A stretch of DNA of 64,000 nt from Ahrensia sp. (GTDB lineage: Bacteria; Pseudomonadota; Alphaproteobacteria; Rhizobiales; Rhizobiaceae): NCBI GenBank assembly GCA_002698425.1, contig NZXU01000070.1:1-64000 (forward strand). The letters are read 5' to 3'. How positions within the stretch are numbered: position 1 is the first letter of the stretch; every line of letters starts with the position of its first letter. The notes beneath the pieces were generated by a model, which saw only the letters and a list, made by a program, of their open reading frames with translations, was not told the DNA's origin and searched no databases. The translations under genes were made by a program, and so were the position numbers. Shown here in pieces: positions 38,212-47,096 of this stretch.

Positions 38212-41200
38212 ATGATGGGTTTCCTCGGCATTGCGGTCAAGAATGCGCGGCTGACGATCACCGCGCTGCTGTTCTTTCTGGTCGCCGGCGCACTGGCCTA
38301 TATCAATATCCCCAAGGAGGCCGAGCCCGACGTCCAGGTCGGCGTGGTCTATGTCAGCCTGCATCTCCAGGGCATTTCGCCCGAGGATGCCGAACGGCTG
38401 CTGATCCGGCCGGTCGAGACGCAGATCAAGAACCTCAAGGGCATCGATACGTTCACCTCCAACGCCTATCAGGGCGGCGGCAATGTGATCATCGAGTTCG
38501 AGCCGGACGCGGATATGTCGACCGCGCTCGAAGATGTGCGCTCCAAGGTGGACGACGCCAAGCGGGAGTTTCCCGACGGCACCGACGAGCCCTCGGTCAA
38601 CGAGGTCAATATCTCGGAATTCCCGATCCTCGTCGTGACGCTGTCCGGCGATGCTCCGGAACGCGTGCTGACGCGCGCCGCCAAGGAACTGCGCGACCAG
38701 ATCGAGGAGGTCGGCGGCGTTCTCGAAGCCAATCTCCAGGGTTCGCGCGACGAGATGGTCGAGGTCATCATCGATCCGGTGAAGCTGTCCTCCTACAATC
38801 TGCAGCTCGATCAGCTGATCGGCGGCGTGGCGGCCAACAACCAGTTGGTCGCCGCCGGCACGCTGCAGGGCGAGGAAGGCAAATATGCCGTCAAGGTGCC
38901 GGCGCTGATCGAGACGGTCGAGGATATAGCCAACCTGCCGATCGCCGCCTCCGGCAACGCGGTCGTGCGGGCGCGCGATCTCGCCGATATCCGCTCGACC
39001 TTCGAAGACGCGACCTCCATCGCGCGATTGGACGGCAAGCCGGCCATCGCCATCGAAGTGTCGAAACGGTCCGGCTCGAACCTGATCGAGACGATCGACG
39101 CGGTGAAGGCGGTATCGGAGGAGTTCAAGTCGGTGCTGCCCGCCGGTGTCGACGTCTCCTACAGCCAGGACAAGTCGACGGACATCCGCACCCTTCTCGA
39201 GGATCTGCAGAATTCGGTGCTGACGGCGGTGATCCTCGTTTTCATCGTCATCCTCTATTTCCTCGGCATCCGGTCCTCGATCCTGATCGGCCTCGCCATT
39301 CCGACGTCGTTCCTGATGGGCATTCTCGCCCTGTCGGTCGCGGGTTTCACGGTCAATATCGTGGTCCTGTTCAGCCTGATCCTCGCCGTGGGCATGCTTG
39401 TCGACGACGCGATCATCGTGACGGAATATGCCGAGCGGCGGATGACCGAGGGCATGCCGTCCGGTCCGGCATTCGCGGAAGCGGCGCGGCGCATGTTCGG
39501 GCCGGTCGTCGTCGCCACCGCGACGCGCATCGCGGCCTTTTCGCCGCTGCTGTTCTGGCCCGGCATCATGGGCGAATTTATGGGTTACCTGCCGCTGACC
39601 CTGATCTTCACGCTGACGGCGTCGATCCTCTATGCGCTGTTCTTCGCGCCGACGCTCGGCTCGATCTTCGGCAAGGCGCATGTCGAGGAACGCAAACCCG
39701 ACGGTCTCTACATGGCCGTGGTCAAGAAGGCGGTGCGTTTCCCGGGCCTGACGCTGGGTATCGTCTCGGCGCTGATGGTCGTGATCGTCGTCGCATTCGG
39801 CAAATACAATAGCGGCGTCGAGCTGTTCCCGAATGTCGAGCCGGAATACGGGCTCGTCTATGTCCATGCCCGGGGCAACCTTTCGCTCGACGAGCAGGAC
39901 GCCGCGGTGCGCCAAGTCGAACAGCGCATGCTGTCGTGGCCGGGTATCGAAACCGTCTATACCCGGGTCGGCGCGTCGACGGGCGGCGGCGGCTTCGGCG
40001 GTTCGGTCGACGAGGACGTGATCGGCACCATCCAGTACGAATTCGTCGACTGGCGCGAACGCAAGAATGCAAGCGAGATCCTGACCGACCTGCGCGGCGC
40101 GTTGCACGGCATGCCCGGCATCGAGGCGGAAGTGTCGGTGCCGGAAGCGGGCCCGCCGCAGGGCAAGCCGATCCAGGTCGAATTGTCGGCCGACGATCCG
40201 GAAGGGCTCGACGAGGCCGCCGCTACGGTCGCCAATTACCTGAGAACGATCCCCGAGGTCATCGATCTTTCGGACGGGTTGCCGCCGCCGTCGATCGACT
40301 GGGAACTGGAGGTCAACCGGACCGAGGCGGCCAAATACGGCATCGGTCCCGGCTCCGTCGGCACGGTCGTGCAGCTCGTGACCACCGGTTTGAAACTCTC
40401 CGACTATCGTCCGGCGGGAGCCGACGACGCGGTCGATATCCGGTTGCGCCTGCCCGAGGATCGCCGCACGCTGTCGACGCTCGACCAGTTGCGCATCGAG
40501 ACCGCGCAGGGCGCGGTGCCGCTGTCGAACTTCGTGACGCGCGAGCCTGCGCGGAGCCTCGGCACGCTGAAGCGGATCGACGGTACGCGCACCATCACCG
40601 TGCAGTCGAACCTGGTGGAAGGCGTGCAGGACGCCGAATATCAGGCGATGGTCGCCAATGCGCTCCCGGATCTCGGCCTGCCTGAGAATGTCCGCTGGAA
40701 GCTCGGCGGCTCGAATGAAGAAAGCCAGGAGGCCTCCGCCTTCCTCGGACAGGCATTCGGCGTCGCCATCTTCCTGATCTTCGCGCTGCTGCTCGCCCAG
40801 TTCAACCGGTTCACCTATGTGTTCCTGGTGCTGACGGCGGTGGTCATGTCGACGGTGGGCGTGCTGCTTGGACTGCTGATCATGCAGATGCCCTTCGTCA
40901 TCGTGATGACGGCGGTGGGCACCATCGCGCTGGCCGGTGTGGTGGTGAACAACAACATCGTGCTGATCGACACCTATGTGCATCTGCGTTCGGAGGGCTG
41001 GGACAAGCTCGAGGCCGTGCTCGAAACCTGCCGCGAGCGCGTGCGTCCGGTCATGCTGACGGCCGTGACCGCCATTCTCGGCGTGTTGCCGATCGCCTTC
41101 GGCGTCAATCTCGCCATCCTCAGCCACGAGGTGACGATCGGCGCGCCGTCGACGCAATGGTGGATCGCCCTGTCGAGCGCCATCGTCTTCGGTCTTGCCT

Positions 41201-41412
41201 TCTCGACCATGCTGACGCTGGTGGTGACGCCGGCCGCGCTGATGGTGTTCACCCGCGACAATGCCTGGATCGCCGATGAGCGCAGCCTGCTCGCCAAGCT
41301 GTTCCGCCGCAAGAAAAAAGCCGTGGCGGAACAGGTTTCCGACACGGACGATACTTCGAAGGAGCAGGAATCCTTCGAAAATGTCCGGGAATTCCCGAAA
41401 GCCGCGGAATAG
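38212..41412 (+). CDS. RND (AcrB/HAE1-like) efflux permease
   Basis: A 1,066-residue inner-membrane pump using the proton gradient. It shows the family layout: a first membrane helix, large periplasmic loop, helices 2-6 with the conserved AVGMLVDDAIIVTEYAERR segment carrying the proton-relay Asp pair, a second periplasmic loop, and helices 8-12 (IALAGVVVNNNIVLIDTY). The tail after about 1025 is polar and acidic. An adaptor gene lies upstream; no outer-membrane channel gene is present, so a TolC-like protein from elsewhere is probably used. A terminator follows the stop. Confidence 0.94.
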   Translation: MMGFLGIAVKNARLTITALLFFLVAGALAYINIPKEAEPDVQVGVVYVSLHLQGISPEDAERLLIRPVETQIKNLKGIDTFTSNAYQGGGNVIIEFEPDADMSTALEDVRSKVDDAKREFPDGTDEPSVNEVNISEFPILVVTLSGDAPERVLTRAAKELRDQIEEVGGVLEANLQGSRDEMVEVIIDPVKLSSYNLQLDQLIGGVAANNQLVAAGTLQGEEGKYAVKVPALIETVEDIANLPIAASGNAVVRARDLADIRSTFEDATSIARLDGKPAIAIEVSKRSGSNLIETIDAVKAVSEEFKSVLPAGVDVSYSQDKSTDIRTLLEDLQNSVLTAVILVFIVILYFLGIRSSILIGLAIPTSFLMGILALSVAGFTVNIVVLFSLILAVGMLVDDAIIVTEYAERRMTEGMPSGPAFAEAARRMFGPVVVATATRIAAFSPLLFWPGIMGEFMGYLPLTLIFTLTASILYALFFAPTLGSIFGKAHVEERKPDGLYMAVVKKAVRFPGLTLGIVSALMVVIVVAFGKYNSGVELFPNVEPEYGLVYVHARGNLSLDEQDAAVRQVEQRMLSWPGIETVYTRVGASTGGGGFGGSVDEDVIGTIQYEFVDWRERKNASEILTDLRGALHGMPGIEAEVSVPEAGPPQGKPIQVELSADDPEGLDEAAATVANYLRTIPEVIDLSDGLPPPSIDWELEVNRTEAAKYGIGPGSVGTVVQLVTTGLKLSDYRPAGADDAVDIRLRLPEDRRTLSTLDQLRIETAQGAVPLSNFVTREPARSLGTLKRIDGTRTITVQSNLVEGVQDAEYQAMVANALPDLGLPENVRWKLGGSNEESQEASAFLGQAFGVAIFLIFALLLAQFNRFTYVFLVLTAVVMSTVGVLLGLLIMQMPFVIVMTAVGTIALAGVVVNNNIVLIDTYVHLRSEGWDKLEAVLETCRERVRPVMLTAVTAILGVLPIAFGVNLAILSHEVTIGAPSTQWWIALSSAIVFGLAFSTMLTLVVTPAALMVFTRDNAWIADERSLLAKLFRRKKKAVAEQVSDTDDTSKEQESFENVREFPKAAE

Positions 41413-41434
41413 GGCGAAACAAACAGACGAAACG

Positions 41435-41463
41435 GGCCGGCGACGATCTCGCCGGCCTTTTTC
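41435..41463 (+). terminator. Intrinsic terminator after the RND operon
   Basis: A perfect 9-bp stem GGCCGGCGA / TCGCCGGCC with a 5-base loop, followed by TTTTTTCTTT, 23 bp after the permease stop. Confidence 0.93.
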
Positions 41464-41475
41464 TTTGCCGGGATG

Positions 41476-41916
41476 TCAGGACAGGCGGACGAGCTCGTCG
41501 CGCATGCGCTGCGGATCGTCGATGAGGTCATCGAGTTCCGCATGGGTTTTCTTCCAAATGGGGTAGGCCGCGAGGAGCAATTCCTCGCCCTTTTCCGTCA
41601 GCCTCAGCCGGCGGCTGCGCTTGTCAGACAGGTCGGGCTCGATCGAGACCAATTCGCGCCGTTCGAGCGGTTTCAGGTTGGCCGTAAGCGTCGTCCGGTC
41701 GAGCGCCAGCAGCTCGGCGACATCGCCCATTTTCGGCGCTTCCGGCCGGTTCAGCGACATCAGCAGCGAATATTGCCCGTTGGTCAGGCCAAGCGGGCGG
41801 AAGGCTTCGTCGAAACGGCGCGCGACGGCGCGCGCGGCGCGCTGAAGATGCAGGCACACGCATGTGTCGCGCACTTCCAGCGTCGACGGATAGGGAAATT
41901 TGCTCTGGCCGGACAT
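41476..41916 (-). CDS. MarR family transcriptional regulator
   Basis: A 146-residue winged-helix regulator. The core winged helix lies at about 45-110 (MGDVAELLALDRTTLTANLKPLERRELV and the wing DLSDKRSRRLRLTEKG). Three Cys-containing residues near the N-terminus (DTCVCLHLQR) could sense redox, an inference. It converges on the RND operon, and a palindrome lies just upstream of its own start. Control of the pump next door is possible but the gene is not divergent from it. Confidence 0.9.
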   Translation of the reverse strand: MSGQSKFPYPSTLEVRDTCVCLHLQRAARAVARRFDEAFRPLGLTNGQYSLLMSLNRPEAPKMGDVAELLALDRTTLTANLKPLERRELVSIEPDLSDKRSRRLRLTEKGEELLLAAYPIWKKTHAELDDLIDDPQRMRDELVRLS

Positions 41917-41928
41917 GCGCTGATTGTA

Positions 41929-41938
41929 TTGATATCAA
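41929..41938. promoter_or_regulatory. Palindrome TTGATATCAA upstream of marR
   Basis: A perfect 10-bp inverted repeat 12 bp before the MarR start, placed where a self-repressing MarR protein would bind. Confidence 0.4.
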
Positions 41939-42003
41939 CATAATGATCCAGAGCGCGCGACGGCGATGCACAATTTGTCGCGGGCACTATCAAGAATGGA
42001 GAA

Positions 42004-42027
42004 GGCCGGGAGGTTTCCCTCCCGGCC
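42004..42027 (-). terminator. Hairpin after asd
   Basis: A perfect 10-bp stem GGCCGGGAGG / CCTCCCGGCC with a 4-base loop, 22 bp beyond the asd stop. The T tract is poor, so it may be a weak terminator or a 3'-end stabiliser. Confidence 0.65.
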
Positions 42028-42049
42028 CTATCGTTTCAAGAAAGGCGGA

Positions 42050-43084
42050 TCAGGCGGCCTTTTTCTTTGGCTCGATCAGGTGCCGGTTGACCAGAAGTTC
42101 GGCGATCTGGACCGTATTCAGCGCGGCGCCCTTGCGCAGATTGTCGGAGACTATCCACAGGTTGAGGCCGTTCTCGACCGTCGCGTCCTCGCGAATGCGG
42201 CTGATATAGGTCGCGTCCTCGCCAGCGCTCTCATAGGGCGTGGCGTAGCCGCCGTCCTCGTGCTTGTCGATGACGAGGCAGCCCGGCGCCTCGCGCAGGA
42301 TATCGCGCGCCTCGTCGGCGGTAATCGGCTTTTCGAACTCGATATTCACCGCCTCGGAATGGCCGATGAAGACGGGCACGCGCACGGCCGTGCAGGTGAC
42401 CTTGATCTTCGGGTCGAGCATCTTCTTGGTCTCGGCCAGCACCTTCCATTCCTCCTTCGTGTAGCCGTCCTCCATGAAGACGTCGATATGGGGGATGACG
42501 TTGAAGGCGATGCGCTTCGTGAACTTCTTGTTCTCGATCGGGTCGGAGACGAAGACGGCGCGGGTCTGCGAGAACAGTTCGTCCATGCCTTCCTTGCCGG
42601 CGCCGGAGACCGACTGGTAGGTCGATACGACGATGCGCTTGATGGTCGCCGCGTCATGCAGCGGCTTCAGCGCGACGACGAGCTGGGCGGTCGAGCAGTT
42701 CGGATTGGCGATGATGTTGCGCTTGGTGAAGCCTTCGACCGCGTCGGCATTGACCTCGGGCACGATCAGCGGAACGTCTGAGTCGTAACGCCAGGCCGAG
42801 GAGTTGTCGATCACGACGCAGCCCTTGGCGGCGATCTTCGGCGACCATTCCTTCGAGACATTGCCGCCGGCCGACATCAGGCAGATGTCGCAGTCGGAGA
42901 AATCGTAATTCTCGAGCGCCTGGACCTTGAGCGTCTTGTCGCCATAGGTCACTTCCTGGCCGATGGACCGGCGCGAGGCGAGCGGCACGACAGTGTCGGC
43001 CGGGAAACCGCGCTCGGCGAGAATTTCCAGCATTTCGCGACCGACATTGCCGGTTGCGCCTGCGATGGCGATAGTGAAGCCCAT
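42050..43084 (-). CDS. asd: Aspartate-semialdehyde dehydrogenase
   Basis: Asd makes aspartate semialdehyde for lysine, threonine, methionine and the cell-wall precursor diaminopimelate. The 344-residue product has the NADP motif IAIAGATGNVGREML (about 5-19), the catalytic Cys130 in NPNCSTAQ, SVSGAGKEGMDEL and the His in FIGHSEAVN. ATG 43084 has a strong ribosome site (GGAAGAAGG) and the expected N-terminus; the in-frame start 45 bp upstream is rejected. A single-gene unit with a hairpin after it. Confidence 0.95.
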   Translation of the reverse strand: MGFTIAIAGATGNVGREMLEILAERGFPADTVVPLASRRSIGQEVTYGDKTLKVQALENYDFSDCDICLMSAGGNVSKEWSPKIAAKGCVVIDNSSAWRYDSDVPLIVPEVNADAVEGFTKRNIIANPNCSTAQLVVALKPLHDAATIKRIVVSTYQSVSGAGKEGMDELFSQTRAVFVSDPIENKKFTKRIAFNVIPHIDVFMEDGYTKEEWKVLAETKKMLDPKIKVTCTAVRVPVFIGHSEAVNIEFEKPITADEARDILREAPGCLVIDKHEDGGYATPYESAGEDATYISRIREDATVENGLNLWIVSDNLRKGAALNTVQIAELLVNRHLIEPKKKAA

Positions 43085-43312
43085 GGCCTTCTTCCTGCTC
43101 CTCTCTCCCCGTCGCTTGGCAAGCACCACTCATCCCGCCCCCGGGAGAGTGAGGGGCGGAGCGGTTACATCGTCTTCGTGGTTTTCGACGTCGTGGTGCT
43201 CATGGTGGCCGCCTTTTGATCCAGGACTGTGCGAAAGTCAACATCGCCGGCGCGCATGCCGCGGCTAGCCTCGCCCCGATCCGCCGAATCCGGCGTAACG
43301 AGGAGAGACAAG

Positions 43313-43981
43313 ATGCGTTTCATTTTCAAGATCGCGGCGATAGCCGCCATGCTGGCCGGTACAGCCGGCGTCGCCCATGCCGACACGATCCGCTGCCCGC
43401 TCGATCAGGCGCGGCGGACCATTACCGACCCTCTGCCGGGCGGCTGGTGGACGACCCCGATGGTCAACCGCCTGACCGAGACGAAGGTTCGGAATATCGG
43501 CGGGAAGCCGGCGCTTCTCTGCATCTACGGCGCGTCCGGCAGCGTGCAGCGCGAGGCGCCCGCCGGCCAGGTCTGCCGGGCGGTTTCCGGCGGGTTCAAC
43601 TGTCAGGCGGCAGGCGGCGGCGGTCCGCGCACGGCAGCCACCGGAGGCCTCGATATTCCGCAGACTTACATGTTCGATCTCGACCGCGGGGGCGTCACCC
43701 AGGCGGGCGCCGATTTCTGGTTCCAGGCGGAGACGGCATCGCTGCTCTACCTGGTGCCGCGCAACGGCGCGCGGATCGGCGTAGGCAATCGCTCGAACAG
43801 GGGCGCGGCGGGCTGCGCCGCGGCGCGGTTCACGACGGATCGTGTCTCCCTGCGCGATATCCCGGTCGGTTCCTATGTCTGCGTGAAGACCAATGAGGGC
43901 CGCATTTCGCAATTCCGGGTCAACGGAATATCGGGCGGCTCACCGAAGACGCTGTCGATCGGTTTCACGACCTGGCAATAG
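43313..43981 (+). CDS. Secreted protein of unknown function
   Basis: A 222-residue protein that I do not recognise. It has a clear signal peptide (MRFIFKIAAIAAMLAGTAG, cleavage after HA at about 23) and then two Cys-containing halves. The first (about 24-100) has DTIRCPLDQARRTITD and GGWWTTP, and the second (about 115-222) has FDLDRGGV and ADFWFQAETASLLYLVP. Six Cys in the mature part suggest disulfides in the periplasm or outside. ATG 43313 has AGGAG ten bases before. The 228 bp between asd and this gene hold no other gene. Confidence 0.75.
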   Translation: MRFIFKIAAIAAMLAGTAGVAHADTIRCPLDQARRTITDPLPGGWWTTPMVNRLTETKVRNIGGKPALLCIYGASGSVQREAPAGQVCRAVSGGFNCQAAGGGGPRTAATGGLDIPQTYMFDLDRGGVTQAGADFWFQAETASLLYLVPRNGARIGVGNRSNRGAAGCAAARFTTDRVSLRDIPVGSYVCVKTNEGRISQFRVNGISGGSPKTLSIGFTTWQ

Positions 43982-44052
43982 TCCGCATTGTCCGGAGCTG
44001 GCGGCGGAGGCGGGGGTCACCCTGTCTCGCCGCGGCCCCTGATGTTGGCCGA

Positions 44053-44571
44053 TCAGGCTATAGAGCCTGGTTTCTCGCGACCGGCCGCAAGCCGTTCGAG
44101 GCTTGCCGTATCGAAGCGCAGCGACACTTTGTGGCGCTGGATTGCCGCGCCCTCGCGTTCGTAGAAGCGAATTCCGGCGTCGTTTCCGGTCGCGGTCGTC
44201 AGGTCGATGCGTTCGATATTTTCGGCGAGACAGAATTCGGCGAGGAAGGCGAGCAGTTCATGGCCGACGCCAAGGCTTCGCATGTCGGCGGAAACGTACA
44301 GCTCTTTCAAGTAGAGCGCGGCGGAAAGCCCCATGGCAGGCGGAGTGACCGCGACGCTCGCATATCCCGCCGCGGCATCGTTCGCCAGCGCAATGGCGAA
44401 GAGCGCATGGCCCGGCTTCGCTTCGAGCCAGCCGGCGACGGCGGCTTCCATCGCGGCGGTTATCGCCGGCTCTTCGCCATAGTGGCGCTTTGTCTGTTCG
44501 ACGAGGCCGGCGATCGCGGCGCGATCGCCGGTTTCCGCCCAACGGACGGTGATGGCGTCATGCGCCGGCAT
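44053..44571 (-). CDS. GNAT family N-acetyltransferase
   Basis: A 172-residue acetyl-CoA-dependent acyltransferase. GNAT motifs are visible: [22 protein letters not shown] at the N-terminus, [22 protein letters not shown] for the acetyl-CoA loop (RSLGVGHE, a variant of RxxGxG/A) and [17 protein letters not shown] near the end. The substrate is unknown. The start overlaps the end of leuB by 14 bp, so it is expressed with leuB. Confidence 0.9.
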   Translation of the reverse strand: MPAHDAITVRWAETGDRAAIAGLVEQTKRHYGEEPAITAAMEAAVAGWLEAKPGHALFAIALANDAAAGYASVAVTPPAMGLSAALYLKELYVSADMRSLGVGHELLAFLAEFCLAENIERIDLTTATGNDAGIRFYEREGAAIQRHKVSLRFDTASLERLAAGREKPGSIA

Positions 44572-45664
44572 AGGCCTTGAGCACGGCGTCGCCCATCTCG
44601 GAGGTCGAGACCCGGGTGCAGCCGTCCGACATGATGTCGCCGGTGCGCAGGCCGGAATCGAGCACGTCGGAAATCGCCTTTTCCAGCCGGTCCGCCTCGG
44701 GAACCATGTTGAAGGAATAGCGCAGGCACATGGCGAAGGAGGCGATCATGGCGATCGGATTGGCGATGCCCTGCCCGGCGATGTCCGGCGCGGAGCCGTG
44801 CACCGGCTCGTAAAGCGCCTTGCGCTTGCCGGTCAACGCGTCCGGCGCGCCGAGCGAGGCCGAGGGCAGCATGCCGAGCGAGCCCGTCAGCATCGCGGCG
44901 ACGTCGGAGAGCATGTCGCCGAAGAGGTTGTCGGTGACGATCACGTCGAACTGCTTCGGCCAGCGCACCAGCTGCATGCCGCCGGCGTCGGCGAGCATGT
45001 GGGTCAGTTCGACATCCTCGTATTTCGCCTTGTGGGTGTCGGCGACGACTTCCTTCCACAATACGCCCGATTTCATGACGTTGTGTTTTTCCATCGAGCA
45101 GACCTTGTTGGAGCGCGTGCGCGCCAGCTCGAAGGCGACGCCGGCGATGCGCTCGATCTCGAACGTGTCGTAAACCTGCGTGTCGATGCCGCGTTTCTGG
45201 CCGTTGCCGAGATCGATGATCTCCTTCGGCTCGCCAAAATAGACGCCGCCGGTCAGTTCGCGCACGATGAGGATGTCGAGGCCTTCGACGACCTCCGGCT
45301 TCAGCGAGGACGAGGCGGCCAGCGCCTTGTAGCAGATGGCCGGCCTCAGATTGGCGAAGAGCGACATGTCCTTGCGAAGCCGCAGCAATCCGGCCTCGGG
45401 GCGCACTTCATAGGGCACGCTGTCCCAATTCGGACCGCCGACGGCGCCGAACAGGACCGCGTCGGCCGCCATCGCCTTTTCCATGTCCTCTTCGGAGATC
45501 GCCTGGCCGTGGGCGTCATAGGCCGATCCGCCGACGAGGCCTTCATCGGTGACGAAACCCGCCTTCTCGTGCTCGTTCATGTGGCCGATCAGCTTGCGGA
45601 CTTCGGCCATCGCTTCCGGGCCGATACCATCGCCGGGAAGCAGGAAAAGGGAACGCGTGGTCAT
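44558..45664 (-). CDS. leuB: 3-isopropylmalate dehydrogenase
   Basis: LeuB oxidises and decarboxylates 3-isopropylmalate in leucine synthesis. The 368-residue product starts with [17 protein letters not shown], carries [17 protein letters not shown] with the substrate-binding Arg residues, [27 protein letters not shown] with the catalytic Lys region, and [20 protein letters not shown]. leuD lies 5 kb away, but no leuA or leuC is present in the window. A GNAT gene overlaps its 3' end. Confidence 0.96.
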   Translation of the reverse strand: MTTRSLFLLPGDGIGPEAMAEVRKLIGHMNEHEKAGFVTDEGLVGGSAYDAHGQAISEEDMEKAMAADAVLFGAVGGPNWDSVPYEVRPEAGLLRLRKDMSLFANLRPAICYKALAASSSLKPEVVEGLDILIVRELTGGVYFGEPKEIIDLGNGQKRGIDTQVYDTFEIERIAGVAFELARTRSNKVCSMEKHNVMKSGVLWKEVVADTHKAKYEDVELTHMLADAGGMQLVRWPKQFDVIVTDNLFGDMLSDVAAMLTGSLGMLPSASLGAPDALTGKRKALYEPVHGSAPDIAGQGIANPIAMIASFAMCLRYSFNMVPEADRLEKAISDVLDSGLRTGDIMSDGCTRVSTSEMGDAVLKAYAGA

Positions 45665-45724
45665 GGATGGGATTCCGTTCGGTTGAAATGTCGGTTGTCG
45701 GCATAGAGGCAGCCGGGCCGCATT

Positions 45725-46159
45725 TCAACTGCCTGACGGGCGGTTCGATTGTCCGGGCGTTTCTCCGGCGCCGGATTTGCGCAGGCTTTCGCGCGCCCTG
45801 AGCATAGCCGGGCCGCCGCGCAGGTCGGCAACGGCGCGATCTGCGGCCAATGCGGAAAGTGTTGCACTGTTGACCGGTTCCGCGACGACGCCACCGAAAC
45901 GAGCTTCGCTGACGACGATATCGCGACCGTCTATCAGGCACAGTACGCTTCGCGATCCCTGGTCATCGGTTTCCGGGTCGTCCTGGTAAAACCATCTCAA
46001 GCCGCCTGACGGGGAGACATTGCCGAAGCCGAGTAATCGGCCTTCGCCGTCGCATGAGCGAGCCAGACAGGTATCGCAGAAGTGCCATGGATAGCGTTGG
46101 GAAAACGCCCTTGGCGTCCCGCAACCGGGACAGTGATGGTCCGGCGGCGGAGCTTTCAT
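45725..46159 (-). CDS. Zinc-ribbon-like hypothetical protein
   Basis: A 144-residue protein I cannot assign. The N-terminus has two Cys pairs, HHCPGCGTP and FCDTCLARSC, spaced as a zinc ribbon; a WHFC segment lies between. The rest (about 40-110) is a compact domain with GLRWFYQDDPETDD and SVLCLIDGRDIVVSEARFGGV. No signal peptide. ATG 46159 lies two bases after the ridA stop, so it is coupled with ridA and marR. Confidence 0.75.
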   Translation of the reverse strand: MKAPPPDHHCPGCGTPRAFSQRYPWHFCDTCLARSCDGEGRLLGFGNVSPSGGLRWFYQDDPETDDQGSRSVLCLIDGRDIVVSEARFGGVVAEPVNSATLSALAADRAVADLRGGPAMLRARESLRKSGAGETPGQSNRPSGS

Positions 46160-46161
46160 GG

Positions 46162-46551
46162 TCAGGCGCCCCGCTTCAAGGCCGTGACTTCGATCTCGAT
46201 CTTCATTTCCGGGCGAATGAGGCCGGCGACGACCATGGTCGCGGCGGGGCGAATGCCGGCGAAGTAGCGGCCGAGGACCGGAAAGGCGATATCGGCAAAG
46301 GCGGCGTCGGTGACGGTATATTGCGCGCGGACGATATCGGCCCGCGCGAAACCGGCTTCGACAAGCGCCGCGTCGATGGTGGCGAGCGCATTTTCGGTTT
46401 GCGCGGCGACGTCGTCCGGCATGGTCATCGTCGCGTAGTCGTAACCGGTCGTACCGGAGACAAAGCACCAGTCTCCCTGGACAAGCGCCCGCGAATAGCC
46501 GGCGGTTTCCTCGAAGGGCGAGCCGGTCGAGATCAGGCGGCGTTCGCTCAT
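46162..46551 (-). CDS. RidA family enamine/imine deaminase-like protein
   Basis: A 129-residue RidA/YjgF-type protein that hydrolyses reactive enamine or imine intermediates. It shows FVSGTTGYDYAT, QTENALATIDAALVEAGF, ADIVRAQYTVTD with the likely active-site Arg, and the C-terminal MVVAGLIRPEMKIEIEVTAL. ATG 46551 overlaps the marR stop (ATGA). The subgroup looks like the RutC/YjgH side rather than canonical RidA, so the substrate is uncertain. Confidence 0.9.
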   Translation of the reverse strand: MSERRLISTGSPFEETAGYSRALVQGDWCFVSGTTGYDYATMTMPDDVAAQTENALATIDAALVEAGFARADIVRAQYTVTDAAFADIAFPVLGRYFAGIRPAATMVVAGLIRPEMKIEIEVTALKRGA

Positions 46552-47051
46552 TGCGCGGCCTCCGCCATGTCGGCGTCGCCGCCTTGCCGGTCCAGAAGAT
46601 AGTCGACGATGCGGCGCATGGAATCGCCAACCTGCTCGCATTCCTCCGGGGTGGACAGCGACATGATGCCGTCGACGATCGCGGCCTGGACGGCGATCGC
46701 CTTCGCCGCAAGCGCCCTGCCCTCCTCGGTCAGGAAAAGCCGCAAGGCGCGCTTGTCGTCCGGGTCGGAGCGGCGTTCCACCAGGCCGCGCTTTTCCATC
46801 TGCGGCAGCAGCATCGTCATGTTGGAGCGGCCGACGAACAGTTTGCGCGCCAGATCCTGCTGGCTCATGCCGGGGTGACGCACGAGGTTCACCATGACGT
46901 CAAGATGCGGGGTTTTCAGGTCGAGCGGCTTCAATTGCCGGGCCAGTTCCTGCTGAACCAGGTGGCAGGCGCGGGCAACGGCGACCCAGTTTCGGAATCG
47001 CGGACTGCTCCACATGGAGGTGTCCAAAGAGTCATCTTGAATTTTGTTCAT
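46548..47051 (-). CDS. MarR family transcriptional regulator
   Basis: A 167-residue MarR-type winged-helix protein. The HTH and wing lie at about 65-115: HPGMSQQDLARKLFVGRSNM, QMEKRGLVERRSDPDDKRALRLFLTEEG (in two blocks). ATG 47051 was chosen: the alternative at 47081 would place a perfect palindrome (47065-47080) inside the coding region, whereas that palindrome looks like the operator. It heads the marR-ridA-zinc ribbon operon and is divergent from an alpha/beta hydrolase gene. Confidence 0.9.
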   Translation of the reverse strand: MNKIQDDSLDTSMWSSPRFRNWVAVARACHLVQQELARQLKPLDLKTPHLDVMVNLVRHPGMSQQDLARKLFVGRSNMTMLLPQMEKRGLVERRSDPDDKRALRLFLTEEGRALAAKAIAVQAAIVDGIMSLSTPEECEQVGDSMRRIVDYLLDRQGGDADMAEAAQ

Positions 47052-47064
47052 GTTTGTACTATTC

Positions 47065-47080
47065 TGTTCAAGATTGAACA
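47065..47080. promoter_or_regulatory. MarR operator candidate TGTTCAAGATTGAACA
   Basis: A perfect 16-bp palindrome (7+2+7) in the 45-bp gap between the divergent MarR and alpha/beta hydrolase genes. A related half-site TGTTCA lies near 47045. Size and place fit a MarR dimer site controlling both genes. Confidence 0.65.
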
Positions 47081-47096
47081 TAAGAGGCCTGAGCCG

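Noticed and set aside
37846..41157. 1,103-residue minus-strand frame opposite the RND genes
   Set aside because: Composition is Arg/His/Asp/Gly-rich and low complexity, with no motif; it is the codon shadow of the permease.
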